A DNA stretch of 64,000 nt from positions 1 through 64,000 of the forward strand of contig DATKOP010000004.1 of the NCBI GenBank assembly GCA_035524595.1. The letters run 5' to 3'. The notes below the pieces were generated by a model. That model saw only the letters and a program-made list of their open reading frames with translations. It did no database searches and had not been told where the DNA came from. Positions 19,137-26,679 of this stretch are shown here, in pieces; positions within the stretch are counted from its first letter, which is position 1, and each line of letters begins with the position of its first letter. Made by a program: the position numbers and the translations under genes. The DNA is from CAIKZZ01 sp035524595. Its GTDB lineage: Bacteria > Pseudomonadota > Gammaproteobacteria > Steroidobacterales > Steroidobacteraceae.

Positions 19137-19661
19137 TCATGGTCGTATTTCAACCGCGGGCATTGCGATGAGAAGCTCGTCCAGCTGCTCGAACTGCTCG
19201 CCTGCCGCGCCGGTGCTTCCTGAGGCGATTGCGTCGTCGAGAGCCTGCTTTGACGGATAGAGATCGTGCAGGACCAGCAGGGTCTTGTTGCCTCGTGGTT
19301 CGAAGGTCACCGTGGTGACGGGGCCATCGCCGCTCTCCTCGTTCGTCCAGACGATGCGCGCATGGGGCGTCACTTCGACATACCTGCCGAAGAACGCCAT
19401 GGGCTGCTCGAAGGAAGCGTGCCTGAACACGAAGCGGTACGTGCCCCCGGTACGCACGTCGGCCTCGCACGATACGAAGGACACGCCAAGAGACTCCGGT
19501 GCCCACCACCGCTTGAGCAGCTCGGGCTTGGTCCAGGCCTCAAACACGATGTGCGCGGGGGCGCTGAACGTTCGCGTGACTATCAGCTCACGCTCGGACT
19601 TCCGCTCCACCGTCGTGCTGTTCGTGGTGGAGTTCGGCTCACGATTTCTTCCTTCGTCCAT
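19137..19661 (-). CDS. AHSA1/SRPBCC-family protein
   Basis: A 174-residue START-like helix-grip protein. The AHSA1 core is clear: ELIVTRTFSAPAHIVFEAWT, PELLKRWWAPES, GGTYRFVFRH and FFGRYVEVTPHARIVWTNEE. Such proteins bind hydrophobic ligands, and many are encoded directly after an ArsR-type regulator, as here. ATG 19661 is chosen because GGAAGGAG lies just upstream; it overlaps the 3' end of the regulator gene by 23 bp. Ligand and biological role are unknown. Confidence 0.85.
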   Translation of the reverse strand: MDEGRNREPNSTTNSTTVERKSERELIVTRTFSAPAHIVFEAWTKPELLKRWWAPESLGVSFVSCEADVRTGGTYRFVFRHASFEQPMAFFGRYVEVTPHARIVWTNEESGDGPVTTVTFEPRGNKTLLVLHDLYPSKQALDDAIASGSTGAAGEQFEQLDELLIAMPAVEIRP

Positions 19662-20004
19662 CGCGATTCTCCTTCCGCGCCAGTTCCTCGACCACCTTGT
19701 CCAATTCATCAAAGCGCGCCGCCCAGAGCCGGCCGTACCGCTCGATCCATGCCGCTTCCTCATCCAGTCGGCGCAGACCCAGCGTGCACGTCCGCACGCG
19801 CCCGACCTTCTGCGTGGACACGAGCCCTGCCTGCTCCAGGACGCCGATATGCTTCTTCACGCCCGTGAGCGTCATGTGGAACCTCTGGGCGAGGTCCGTG
19901 ATCGAGGCATCGGCGCTGCCGAGCCACTCCAGGATGCCGCGACGGGTGGGGTCCGAGAGCGCGGCGAATGACGCATCCAGGCGCGGCTGATGATACTGAG
20001 CCAT
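19639..20004 (-). CDS. ArsR-family transcriptional regulator
   Basis: A 121-residue winged-helix repressor. It shows LDASFAALSDPTRRGILEWL, the recognition region ITDLAQRFHMTLTGVKKHIG, and the wing LVSTQKVGRVRTCTL. No metal-binding CXC motif is visible, so it belongs to the non-metal ArsR branch that accompanies AHSA1 genes. ATG 20004 is chosen since the ArsR domain starts there; no Shine-Dalgarno precedes it. The codon sits in the middle of a 24-bp palindrome, consistent with autorepression. Confidence 0.88.
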   Translation of the reverse strand: MAQYHQPRLDASFAALSDPTRRGILEWLGSADASITDLAQRFHMTLTGVKKHIGVLEQAGLVSTQKVGRVRTCTLGLRRLDEEAAWIERYGRLWAARFDELDKVVEELARKENRDGRRKKS

Positions 20005-20016
20005 ATGGTTCAGTAT
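19993..20016. promoter_or_regulatory. 24-bp palindromic operator over the arsR start codon
   Basis: The sequence is a dyad in which 11 of 12 base pairs match. Half-sites ATACTGA and TCAGTAT flank the core CCATATGG. The dyad centre falls within the CATATG containing the arsR ATG. The size fits an ArsR dimer site. Confidence 0.7.
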
Positions 20017-20043
20017 GTAACACACGAGCCTGCAGCGTGCAAG
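20014..20043 (-). promoter_or_regulatory. Candidate promoter of the arsR-AHSA1 operon
   Basis: On the minus strand TTGCAC (20043-20038) and TACATA (20019-20014) are 18 bp apart. The -10 overlaps the operator. Transcription would begin about 20006-20007, at or within a few bases of the ATG at 20004, implying a leaderless message. Confidence 0.45.
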
Positions 20044-20806
20044 GGGAGGCCGGGCGCGCGCTTCGTTGGCACCGACAGCGGCAGGCCGAAGGCGGAACGG
20101 GCGTATCGCGCCATCGAAGAGGAACGCCGTCATCCGTTCAGCGTGCCGGTCGTGCCCCGGCCGGCCCTGACGGCGGACCACCTCGCCATCAACGGTCGCG
20201 AATCGGCCCTCGTGCGGTTCCAGGGCTCTTGCGATGCGCAGTGCTGCTCCGTCTGTCAGCGCTGATCGAGCGGATTGAACAGCGCAGTCCTGCGACCCTC
20301 GAGGCGCTGGCAGGCGGGCGCACCTCGATGCTGAGTTACAGGTGCCAGTCGCTCAGCGTCGCCGTCGAGTGCGACGACCGCGCGGTCCCCTGTCCGCCGC
20401 GCGGATCTCCGGGGCGAACGCGCGCGAGCCGCGCATCGCCGCGGGGTCCTGCGGCGGTGGCACGAGGGCGAATGACCGCGATGCGTGCCAGCCGGCCCGT
20501 GCGGGCGCGCATGCGCTTCGTGCGCCGCACCGGATGGCGGCGAGTCAGCCGCTCCTTAGTCCGCACGAGGGCAGGTGCACGGCGGTCGCCATTCCGCAGC
20601 GCCGTGCGAGTGTCGGTGCCACCACGCGCTTGCGCCGCGCTCGGCAGGGTACCCGGCGACGAGCGCTGCACGAAAAGCGTTGCTGCGCGGCACGCCGTCG
20701 AGAATAATGACTATGCCCGCTGCAGCGCCGCTCTCCGTCGGACCTGCTGGCGGAGCATCAACACATCGGGCGACGCGCGGCGCTGGTGGAAAGGGGGTCT
20801 TAGAGA
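20044..20806. other. Gene-free accessory stretch before the OmpA-family gene
   Basis: About 760 bp with no supportable gene. Several short frames are open on both strands but none has a recognisable domain, signal peptide or good start. No repeat, tRNA or insertion-sequence end was recognised. Confidence 0.45.
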
Positions 20807-22060
20807 ATGGTCGAGATCGGCCGTGCGTCGCGCGCGCGACTTGGGGCTGCGCTGATGCTTTCGCTCGCGCTCGCTGTGCCCGGGCTGTCCGGCGCGGAGG
20901 AGTTGCCCGCGTGGTTTCCGCGGGCGCAGTCGTTCAGCGTCAATCCGGACAACACGGTCCACGAAGACTACGGGCGCGCGATGATCGACCTCGGGTCGGC
21001 TGGCTCGGTGCAGCAAAGCGAATTGAAGGGCCACCATTGGCATGCCGACCTCTATCCACCGCCGGGCGATGAGAGCTGGAGCGGCGGCCGGGTCTGGGCG
21101 GAGGTGCGGACGGCGCTCGAGAAGCAAGGGTTCAAGCTCGTCCATCTCGAGAGCGGCGATGTGATCCATGCCACGCTGCGAAAGGACGGCGCCGGTTCGA
21201 CGACCTACGCCGAGTTCGTCCTGACCCGGGACGACGGCTACGGCAACAGCGTCGAGATCCTCGAGACCGCAACGCAGACCTTGACCGTGACGCTGGCGCC
21301 GCCGGCCAGGGCGCCCGAGACGTTCCGCGAGCAAGACAATTTTCCCTATCTCACGCCGCTGCCCGGCGCGAGGCGCGCCGACAGCGCGCCGGAACCGATC
21401 GACGAACCGCTCGACGTCACAACCCCGGCCGACAACGAACCGCACCTGGTCGGCAGCCGCTACTCGACCAAGCGTTACGAGGGGCCGTCGGGCCTGTCCA
21501 ACCTCGCGTTCGTGTCCACCTACGGCCCGGCGCTTCGGGCCGCAGGTTGGAAGATCCTGCAGCAGTCCGAAGGACTCGGCATGGGCAACGGGATCATCGT
21601 GGCCCACTACGAGCAGAACGGTCGGGACCTGTGGCTGAAGCTCGTCTCCGGCAGTGCCGAGTGGGCCGCGAGCGTCGCCGACGTCGGCCAGGGCCTCCGC
21701 CAGATCGCGACCAGCTGCCGCGTGCCGGTGTACGGGCTCAATTTCGACTTCAATCGCGCCACGCTGCGTGCCGATGCCGAACCGGTGCTGGGCCAGGTGC
21801 TGGCGCTGTTCAACTCAATGCCGGCACTCAGTGCGGAGATTGGCGGGCACACCGACAACGTCGGCAAGCCGGACTATAACCTGCAGCTGTCCGCTGACCG
21901 GGCCGACGCGGTCAAGTCCTGGCTCGTGGCGCACGGCGTCAGCGCCTCGCGTTTGAGCACGCATGGCTACGGCGCGGCGCTGCCGGTCGTCGCCAATGAC
22001 AGTGATGCACATCGCGCGCGCAACCGGCGTGTCGAACTCAAGAAGGCAGGCTGCGGATGA
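20807..22060 (+). CDS. OmpA-family envelope protein
   Basis: A 417-residue exported protein. The N-terminal signal is RARLGAALMLSLALAVPGLSGA. A middle region of ~270 residues shows no domain I recognise. The C-terminal ~110 residues are an OmpA-like peptidoglycan-binding domain (LNFDFNRATLRADAEPVLGQ, IGGHTDNVG, LSADRADAVKSWLV, ending HRARNRRVELKKAGCG). It overlaps the next gene by ATGA, so the two are probably made together at the envelope. Confidence 0.85.
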   Translation: MVEIGRASRARLGAALMLSLALAVPGLSGAEELPAWFPRAQSFSVNPDNTVHEDYGRAMIDLGSAGSVQQSELKGHHWHADLYPPPGDESWSGGRVWAEVRTALEKQGFKLVHLESGDVIHATLRKDGAGSTTYAEFVLTRDDGYGNSVEILETATQTLTVTLAPPARAPETFREQDNFPYLTPLPGARRADSAPEPIDEPLDVTTPADNEPHLVGSRYSTKRYEGPSGLSNLAFVSTYGPALRAAGWKILQQSEGLGMGNGIIVAHYEQNGRDLWLKLVSGSAEWAASVADVGQGLRQIATSCRVPVYGLNFDFNRATLRADAEPVLGQVLALFNSMPALSAEIGGHTDNVGKPDYNLQLSADRADAVKSWLVAHGVSASRLSTHGYGAALPVVANDSDAHRARNRRVELKKAGCG

Positions 22061-22803
22061 GCGCCGTCACCCTGGAACGAGACCGTGGCTCCCGGTGGCG
22101 GTCGCTGCCGTTCAGGGCCGTCGTCACCGCCGTGCTGCTCGCGAGCGTCGCCACGGCATCGGCGGAGACCCGCGATCTCACCCCGGCGGAGCGCGCGCTG
22201 GTCGATCGGTTTTCGAGCGTGGTCGGCGGCGTGCTCGACCAATTCCGCAGCGATGACTGGGTGGAGAAGATCGACTACACGCTGGAGGATCCGAGCACGG
22301 CCGTGAAGCCCCAGACCCCGCTGCAAGTCGGGGCGCTGGAGCGGACCTACAATGCGCGCCCCGGCTCAAGACGCTGGAACGCTCTGCTCGCGCCGCACGC
22401 GCAGGTTGTCACGGGCGGCGAGGCGGCCCCGCAGGCGATGGCACAGGCGGGCAGGGCGATGCAGCCGTTGATGCACGTCCATGTCAGCGCCACCTTCAAT
22501 ACGCGCTTCAGCGCGCTCGACCTCGAGCATGACCCGGAACTCAAGATTGAAGGCGTGACTCGCGCGCTGCGCGATCCTCACCCGACCCGGTACGCCGAAC
22601 CCGGCGTCGTGCTGCTGTTCAGTGACGCGGCCGCGGGGCGCTGGGTCAGGGCGGACGGGGGGTTGCGATTCGACTTCGCCAATGCTCCAGGCGCGGTCGT
22701 CATCGAGAACGTCGAGATCCGGATCAGCGGTGCCAAGGATCGCGTCGACGAGCTGCTGCGCGACATCGATTGGCGCCGGGTCGATGCTGCCCTGGGCCGT
22801 TAG
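22057..22803 (+). CDS. Exported hypothetical protein coupled to the OmpA-family gene
   Basis: A 248-residue protein not recognised as any named family. The hydrophobic stretch FRAVVTAVLLASVATASA near residues 23-40 looks like a signal peptide with a long n-region. The rest is soluble and rich in charged residues; the C-terminal part (VVIENVEIRISGAKDRVDEL) looks beta-rich. ATG 22057 overlaps the upstream stop. Its function probably depends on the OmpA-like partner. Confidence 0.7.
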   Translation: MSAVTLERDRGSRWRSLPFRAVVTAVLLASVATASAETRDLTPAERALVDRFSSVVGGVLDQFRSDDWVEKIDYTLEDPSTAVKPQTPLQVGALERTYNARPGSRRWNALLAPHAQVVTGGEAAPQAMAQAGRAMQPLMHVHVSATFNTRFSALDLEHDPELKIEGVTRALRDPHPTRYAEPGVVLLFSDAAAGRWVRADGGLRFDFANAPGAVVIENVEIRISGAKDRVDELLRDIDWRRVDAALGR

Positions 22804-22970
22804 CCCGCGATTGGAGGAAGCACCGGCAGGCTGAGGGTGCGCCGACGTCGCGATTTGCGATTCGCGACGAGATTGACGCCGGCCACTGCGGCGGGATCAG
22901 CGCGCAACGGCCGCCGGCCGCATCCGGCCAGTGGCCCGGGGCGTCGCGCGCCCCGCCAGCATCACAAACG

Positions 22971-23002
22971 AAAAATGAGGCCCGGCGGTCGCCCGCCGGG
23001 CC
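22971..23002 (-). terminator. Rho-independent terminator after the SPFH gene
   Basis: A 10-bp perfect GC stem (22979-22988 with 22993-23002, loop TCGC) is followed on the minus strand by TCATTTTTCG. It lies about 36 bp downstream of the SPFH gene stop. Confidence 0.8.
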
Positions 23003-23038
23003 CCGAGTCCGGGCATTGCACCCGGATTTCCACGACGC

Positions 23039-24187
23039 TCAGGACTCGAGCGCCTTGATCCGCACGACGTCCTTGAGGACGCCCTCGAGACCACCGTAGA
23101 CGGTGAGTTTGTCGATCTTCTCCGTCACCTTCTCAAGGGTCTCGAGCTCCTTGAGCCGCAGCAGCGTCGGATTCTCGTCCATGAGCCGTGCCGTGTTGAG
23201 CAGCGAACGCGTGGCTGCGGTCTCTTCGCGCCGCTTGATCAGATTGGCCTGCGCCGTCTTCTCCGCCTGCACGACCTGGTTCAGGATCTCTTTCATGTCG
23301 CCCGGGAGGATCAGGTCCTTGACGCCGACGCTCTTCACGGCGAGGCCAAGGCCCGCGATCCTGGCCGACACCTTCTGGCCGATCTCCCGGTCGAGCTCGC
23401 CCTTGGCGCCGAGCAGTGCGTCCAGGGTGCGGGCGCCGACCGCCTCGCGCAGCGCGAACTGGAGCTCCTTGTAGAGGTACTCCACGAAGTTCGCGAGCGC
23501 GCCGCGCGCGACCACCGCGTCCGTCACCTGCCAGAGCGCCGTCAGGTTCACGCGCAGGCTGACCTTGTCCTGGGTCAGGATGTCCTGGCCCGAGACTTCC
23601 ATCGTCTGCACGCGACCATCGACCAGCTCGACCTTGACCGAGCGCACGACCTTCCAGAAGCCATGCAGGCCCGGGCCGACCGTGCGGACGTACCGGCCGT
23701 CGACGATCAGCAGGCCCACGGAGGTGTCCGGCACCTCCACGAGCGCCACCAACTCGGCGATCGCGGTCGCAGGCGCGCCCTTCGCGCGGCCGATCAGCTG
23801 CGCGATGTCCGCCGCAACCTCGATCTCCGTCGACACGTCGACGCGCTCGACCCGCACCTCGACCGGGCCGCGCCAGTACAGCTGGCGCTTGCCAACCGGC
23901 AGGATGCCCGCGAGCTTGTCGTGCTTGTAGACCAGGCCGACCTCGTGGTCGCGCAGCTCGACGACCTGGAACGCGCCGTCGATCGCATCGCGCGCCTCGG
24001 CGAGCAGGACGTCCAGCCGGCGGTGGTCGAACTCCGGCACCGTCACGTCGTAGACCTGCGTCTCGACGCGACCGAGCGGGTCGGACATCCAGTAAACGCC
24101 CGGCTCGAGCACCTTCACGAAAGACTCGCTCTTCCACTGAAGACCACGCTCGTGCTGGGCAATCAGCACACGCTTAATGCCCATCAT
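23039..24187 (-). CDS. SPFH/band 7 domain protein (slipin-like)
   Basis: A 382-residue protein with a band 7 domain at about residues 125-310. Typical segments are VLEPGVYWMSDPLGRVE, VGLLIVDGRYVRTVGPGLHG, LTQDKVSLRVNLTALWQVTD and LGLAVKSVGVKDLILPGDM. A helical tail follows (VVQAEKTAQANLIKRREETA). Slipins form membrane-associated oligomers, but no N-terminal membrane hairpin is visible, so this one may be peripheral or soluble. It is monocistronic, with AGGAGAAGGAA before ATG 24187 and its own terminator. No nfeD partner is adjacent. Confidence 0.85.
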   Translation of the reverse strand: MMGIKRVLIAQHERGLQWKSESFVKVLEPGVYWMSDPLGRVETQVYDVTVPEFDHRRLDVLLAEARDAIDGAFQVVELRDHEVGLVYKHDKLAGILPVGKRQLYWRGPVEVRVERVDVSTEIEVAADIAQLIGRAKGAPATAIAELVALVEVPDTSVGLLIVDGRYVRTVGPGLHGFWKVVRSVKVELVDGRVQTMEVSGQDILTQDKVSLRVNLTALWQVTDAVVARGALANFVEYLYKELQFALREAVGARTLDALLGAKGELDREIGQKVSARIAGLGLAVKSVGVKDLILPGDMKEILNQVVQAEKTAQANLIKRREETAATRSLLNTARLMDENPTLLRLKELETLEKVTEKIDKLTVYGGLEGVLKDVVRIKALES

Positions 24188-24647
24188 TTCCTTCTCCTCG
24201 TTGTTGCACTTGCTGCGTGGCGTTCCTCACCCGGGACCTCGCGGTCACCACTCCCGGCACATCAAGCTGCAGTCATCGCACGCCGCCTCCTCGTCCGTTT
24301 ACGTCGTCCCGATCCGCCAGCGGCGGATCTCGGCAGAGATCCGAAGCCACCCCACGCCCGTGCCGCGGGTGACGGGTTGCGTCGTCCGCGAGGCGCGGCG
24401 TCCGGCGGCGGCTCCGAGCGGGTATCCGTCCCGCGCTCCTCGCCGTCGTCGTCGGCCGTGCTCTGCGGCGACGCGTGCCGCCCGCAAGGCGGCACCAGCG
24501 CCGCGCCTCGCCCGCCGCGGCCGCAGGCACCACGGTAGGGCTCAGCGCCGGGGCGCTTCGGTGCGGGGCGCAGGCCCCCGCGGATGATGCTTTCGCATCG
24601 TGGCCCGAAGGCCGTGGCTTATCGCCAGTCGCATACCGCGACAGTTC

Positions 24648-24720
24648 AAGCAAGCAGGGGATTCGAACCCCCGACGCCACGATCCAGGTCGTGTGCTCTT
24701 TCCAGCTGAGCTAGCTTGCG
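24648..24720 (-). pseudogene. Defective tRNA-like sequence (6-nt anticodon loop)
   Basis: A 73-nt cloverleaf on the minus strand. It has an acceptor stem of 6 of 7 pairs (1-72 is C/T), a D-arm TAGCTCAGCTGGAAAGAGCA, a perfect 5-bp anticodon stem CACGA/TCGTG, a 5-nt variable loop, and a T-arm with loop TTCGAAT. The anticodon loop is only six bases (CCTGGA) and lacks a T in the position before an anticodon. No CCA is encoded and the discriminator is T. It looks like a decayed tRNA gene; the original identity cannot be read. Confidence 0.55.
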
Positions 24721-24860
24721 CGTTGGGCATGACGGCGAATGCGGTACGCGCCACCGGCAGAGCCGGAGCGTGCCGGGCAGGAATCACGAGCCTGCACCGC
24801 TGCAGTCCACCGTCTGTGCCAACTCCTGACGGGCTCGCGCCCGAATTCTGATGTCTCCTG

Positions 24861-24875
24861 TGGACCAACGGTCCA
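24861..24875. repeat. Small perfect dyad next to the long hairpin
   Basis: TGGACC-AAC-GGTCCA forms a 6-bp stem with a 3-nt loop, overlapping at its edge the T-run side of the 24880-24918 hairpin. Confidence 0.5.
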
Positions 24876-24918
24876 AAACGCACGGGCCCCGGTTGACATC
24901 GCCAACCGGGGCCCGTGC
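24875..24918 (-). terminator. Strong hairpin, possible terminator on the minus strand
   Basis: A 16-bp perfect stem (24880-24895 with 24903-24918, 7-nt loop) is followed on the minus strand by G then TTTT. The stem is exceptional, but the T-run is short for a textbook terminator. It would end a transcript from the promoter-like site at 25089-25116. Confidence 0.5.
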
Positions 24919-25082
24919 GGACACTGGAAGGCGACCGCCCTCCAGAAATGTGGAGAACGGCTTAGGAGGTCACGCCGCGGACGATGCCGGCGGCGCTTTG
25001 CGCTCGCTGGTCAGCAGGCGCGGGAGCGCAATCGCTCCCTCGTCCGCGCCAGCAGGATCTTGTATCTGGATGCTTCATGGGG
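24880..25082 (-). ncRNA. Candidate small structured RNA (unidentified)
   Basis: This is bounded by a promoter-like site and the 16-bp hairpin, about 200 nt on the minus strand. Inside are nested complementary arms: GGGAGCG/CGCTCCC with an ATTG loop, enclosed by GGCGC/GCGCC and GCTGG/CCAGC. The start region after the -10 is GC-rich (discriminator-like), as in stable-RNA promoters. A short frame starting at ATG 25079 has no Shine-Dalgarno. It does not match tmRNA, SRP RNA or RNase P RNA by motif. 6S RNA could not be excluded. Confidence 0.35.
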
Positions 25083-25088
25083 GCGCGG

Positions 25089-25116
25089 AGTCTAATGGCA
25101 TCCTCGCCGTTGTCAA
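25089..25116 (-). promoter_or_regulatory. Promoter-like site in the non-coding region
   Basis: A consensus -35 TTGACA (25116-25111) is followed after 16 bp by TAGACT (25094-25089) on the minus strand, then a C/G-rich start region. There is no protein gene downstream for 900 bp, which suggests an RNA product. Confidence 0.5.
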
Positions 25117-25501
25117 GTGCTGTCATGCCGGACACCGAGCGGCGCGATCCTGGGCATACGGTCAGCAGCGCGGCGCCCCGCGTAGGTGATGCGCAGCGCT
25201 GACGCGCGCGGCACGACCACGATGACCGAGCGACGCTGCACTGAGGGTGAGGGCGGTGCGCGGTCCGGGCGGCGCGAAGCGGTCTCGCGACAGTTGCCGT
25301 CACCGGCGCTCGTTCGCCGGCGCTCGGCGTTGCCGAGCCGGCCTCATGGCCGGGGCGCACACCGCGTTCGAAGGCGAGGCGGACGTGGCCATCGGCGCCG
25401 CGGGAATTCACGAGGCAGGGAGCTGCTGGTACGGAGCGGGCCGGTATCGTCGGCGCGCGAGGCGCTTGCCGCTACCGGGTGCGGCCGCCCGGGGGTCGCG
25501 G

Positions 25502-25531
25502 TGATCCGCGGCAGGGCGCGCTGCGTAGAAG
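25502..25531 (+). promoter_or_regulatory. ECF (RpoE/ChrR-type) promoter for the DUF6134-DUF2177 operon
   Basis: TGATCC, 18 bp, TAGAAG. The two hexamers and the spacing are identical to the site before cfa (28057-28086), and the spacer ends CTGCG in both. Transcription would start about 30 bp before ATG 25566. The pattern matches the TGATC-N18-TA type known for Rhodobacter RpoE. Confidence 0.7.
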
Positions 25532-25565
25532 TGTTGAGATCGCCTGCCCACGGGTCCTGCTCGCA

Positions 25566-26237
25566 ATGTCCAGCCGACGCCAGCGCGCAGCGCGCGCCGC
25601 CGCCCTGACGATCGCGCTTGTCGCCATCGTCGGCACCTCCGCCGCAGCGCCGCTGGCGGAGTGGAACTTCACGGTGCGGCTCGACGGCAAGCCGATCGGC
25701 ACGCACGACTTTGCGCTTTCCAACACCGCTGACGGGGGCCTCGCGCTGATCAGTGAGGCGCGCATGGACGTCACGCTGCTCGGCGTCGCGCTCTACCAGT
25801 ACCGGCACCGGTCGCGCGAGCGCTGGGCCGGCGGCTGCCTGGCGTCGATCGACGCGCGCACCGACGACGACGGCCGGCTGACCGAGGTGCGCGGCCAGGA
25901 GCAGGAGGGGCGCTTCGACCTGCAGGTGCGCGGCGCGGGGCGCCCGATGCCGGTGACCGCCGCCGAGCAGGGCTGCCTGATGAGCTTCGCCTACTGGAAC
26001 GTGGCGCTGGCCGGGCAGACGCGCCTGCTTGACCCCGGCAGTGGCCGCGTCGAGCCGGTCGTGATCACGGCCTTGGGGGCCGTGCCCACCGACCTGGACG
26101 CGCAGCCACCGCCGGTGCGCGGTTTGCGTATCGGCGGGCTCGCCCGGCCGATCGACGTCTGGTACGCCGGCGACCGATGGGTCGGCCTCGACACCGTCGT
26201 GAGTGGCGGCCGCCGGCTGAGCTACCGCCTGCGCTGA
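25566..26237 (+). CDS. DUF6134-type exported protein
   Basis: A 223-residue protein with a signal peptide (AALTIALVAIVGTSAAAP). A beta-rich body follows, with WNFTVRLDGKPIGTHDFAL, RYRHRSRERW-like and CLMSFAYWNVALAGQTRLLD segments typical of DUF6134. ATG 25566 is chosen because it opens the signal peptide and lies close to the ECF promoter; the open frame extends 29 codons further upstream across that promoter. The family is commonly found in ECF sigma/ChrR regulons, but its activity is unknown. Confidence 0.72.
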   Translation: MSSRRQRAARAAALTIALVAIVGTSAAAPLAEWNFTVRLDGKPIGTHDFALSNTADGGLALISEARMDVTLLGVALYQYRHRSRERWAGGCLASIDARTDDDGRLTEVRGQEQEGRFDLQVRGAGRPMPVTAAEQGCLMSFAYWNVALAGQTRLLDPGSGRVEPVVITALGAVPTDLDAQPPPVRGLRIGGLARPIDVWYAGDRWVGLDTVVSGGRRLSYRLR

Positions 26238-26249
26238 CCGGGAGCCGCG

Positions 26250-26672
26250 ATGCCTTCGACTCCGCACCCGTCGACTGTCCGTCGCACCGTCATCGAGTTC
26301 GGCGCGGCGGCATCGACTTTCTTGCTGCTCGACGCCGCGTGGCTGACGACGATGGCGTCGCGGCTCTACCGCCCCGCGATCGGCCACCTCATGCGCGCGG
26401 ACTTCGACGCGCTCGCCGCGGCGATGTTCTACGGGTTGTACCTGGCCGGCGTCGTGGTCTTCGTGGTGCGACCCTCCACCGACGGGCGCACGGCACTCAT
26501 GCGCGGCGCCGGCTTCGGCCTCGTGTGCTATGCGACCTACGATCTTACCAACCAGGCCACGGTCGCGGGCTGGCCGTGGCACGTCACGTTGATAGACCTG
26601 GCCTGGGGCGCCTGCGTCACCGCCGCGAGCGGCTGGGCGGCGTACCGAGCCAGCCGCGCGTGGCGCCGCTGA
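26250..26672 (+). CDS. DUF2177 family membrane protein
   Basis: A 140-residue protein with four hydrophobic segments. DUF2177 motifs include LLLDAAWLTTMASRLYRPAI near residues 25-44 and YATYDLTNQATVAGWPW near 95-111. It lies 12 bp downstream of the DUF6134 gene and shares its ECF promoter. It converges on chrR with a 7-bp gap. DUF2177 genes recur beside rpoE-chrR-cfa clusters; molecular function is unknown. Confidence 0.85.
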   Translation: MPSTPHPSTVRRTVIEFGAAASTFLLLDAAWLTTMASRLYRPAIGHLMRADFDALAAAMFYGLYLAGVVVFVVRPSTDGRTALMRGAGFGLVCYATYDLTNQATVAGWPWHVTLIDLAWGACVTAASGWAAYRASRAWRR

Positions 26673-26679
26673 GGCGCTG

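Larger units (their letters stand above)
24188..25501. other. 1.3-kb non-coding region with hairpins and a tRNA-like sequence
   Basis: No supportable protein gene. The region holds, on the minus strand, a promoter-like site (25089-25116), a structured segment with a 16-bp perfect stem (24880-24918), a second small dyad (24861-24875) and a tRNA-like cloverleaf (24648-24720). The remainder shows nothing I can name. Confidence 0.55.

Noticed and set aside
18682..19140. 152-codon minus-strand frame downstream of guaA
   Set aside because: It overlaps the end of guaA, has no Shine-Dalgarno or domain, and its composition matches non-coding GC-rich DNA.
24962..25411. Minus-strand frame of 149 codons in the non-coding region, including a possible 38-codon leader peptide
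   Set aside because: No Shine-Dalgarno, no recognisable motif, and it runs through the promoter-like site and structured region.
24188..25501. Genomic island with integrase next to a tRNA
   Set aside because: Only a defective tRNA-like sequence is present; no integrase, transposase or clear direct repeats of an attachment site were found.
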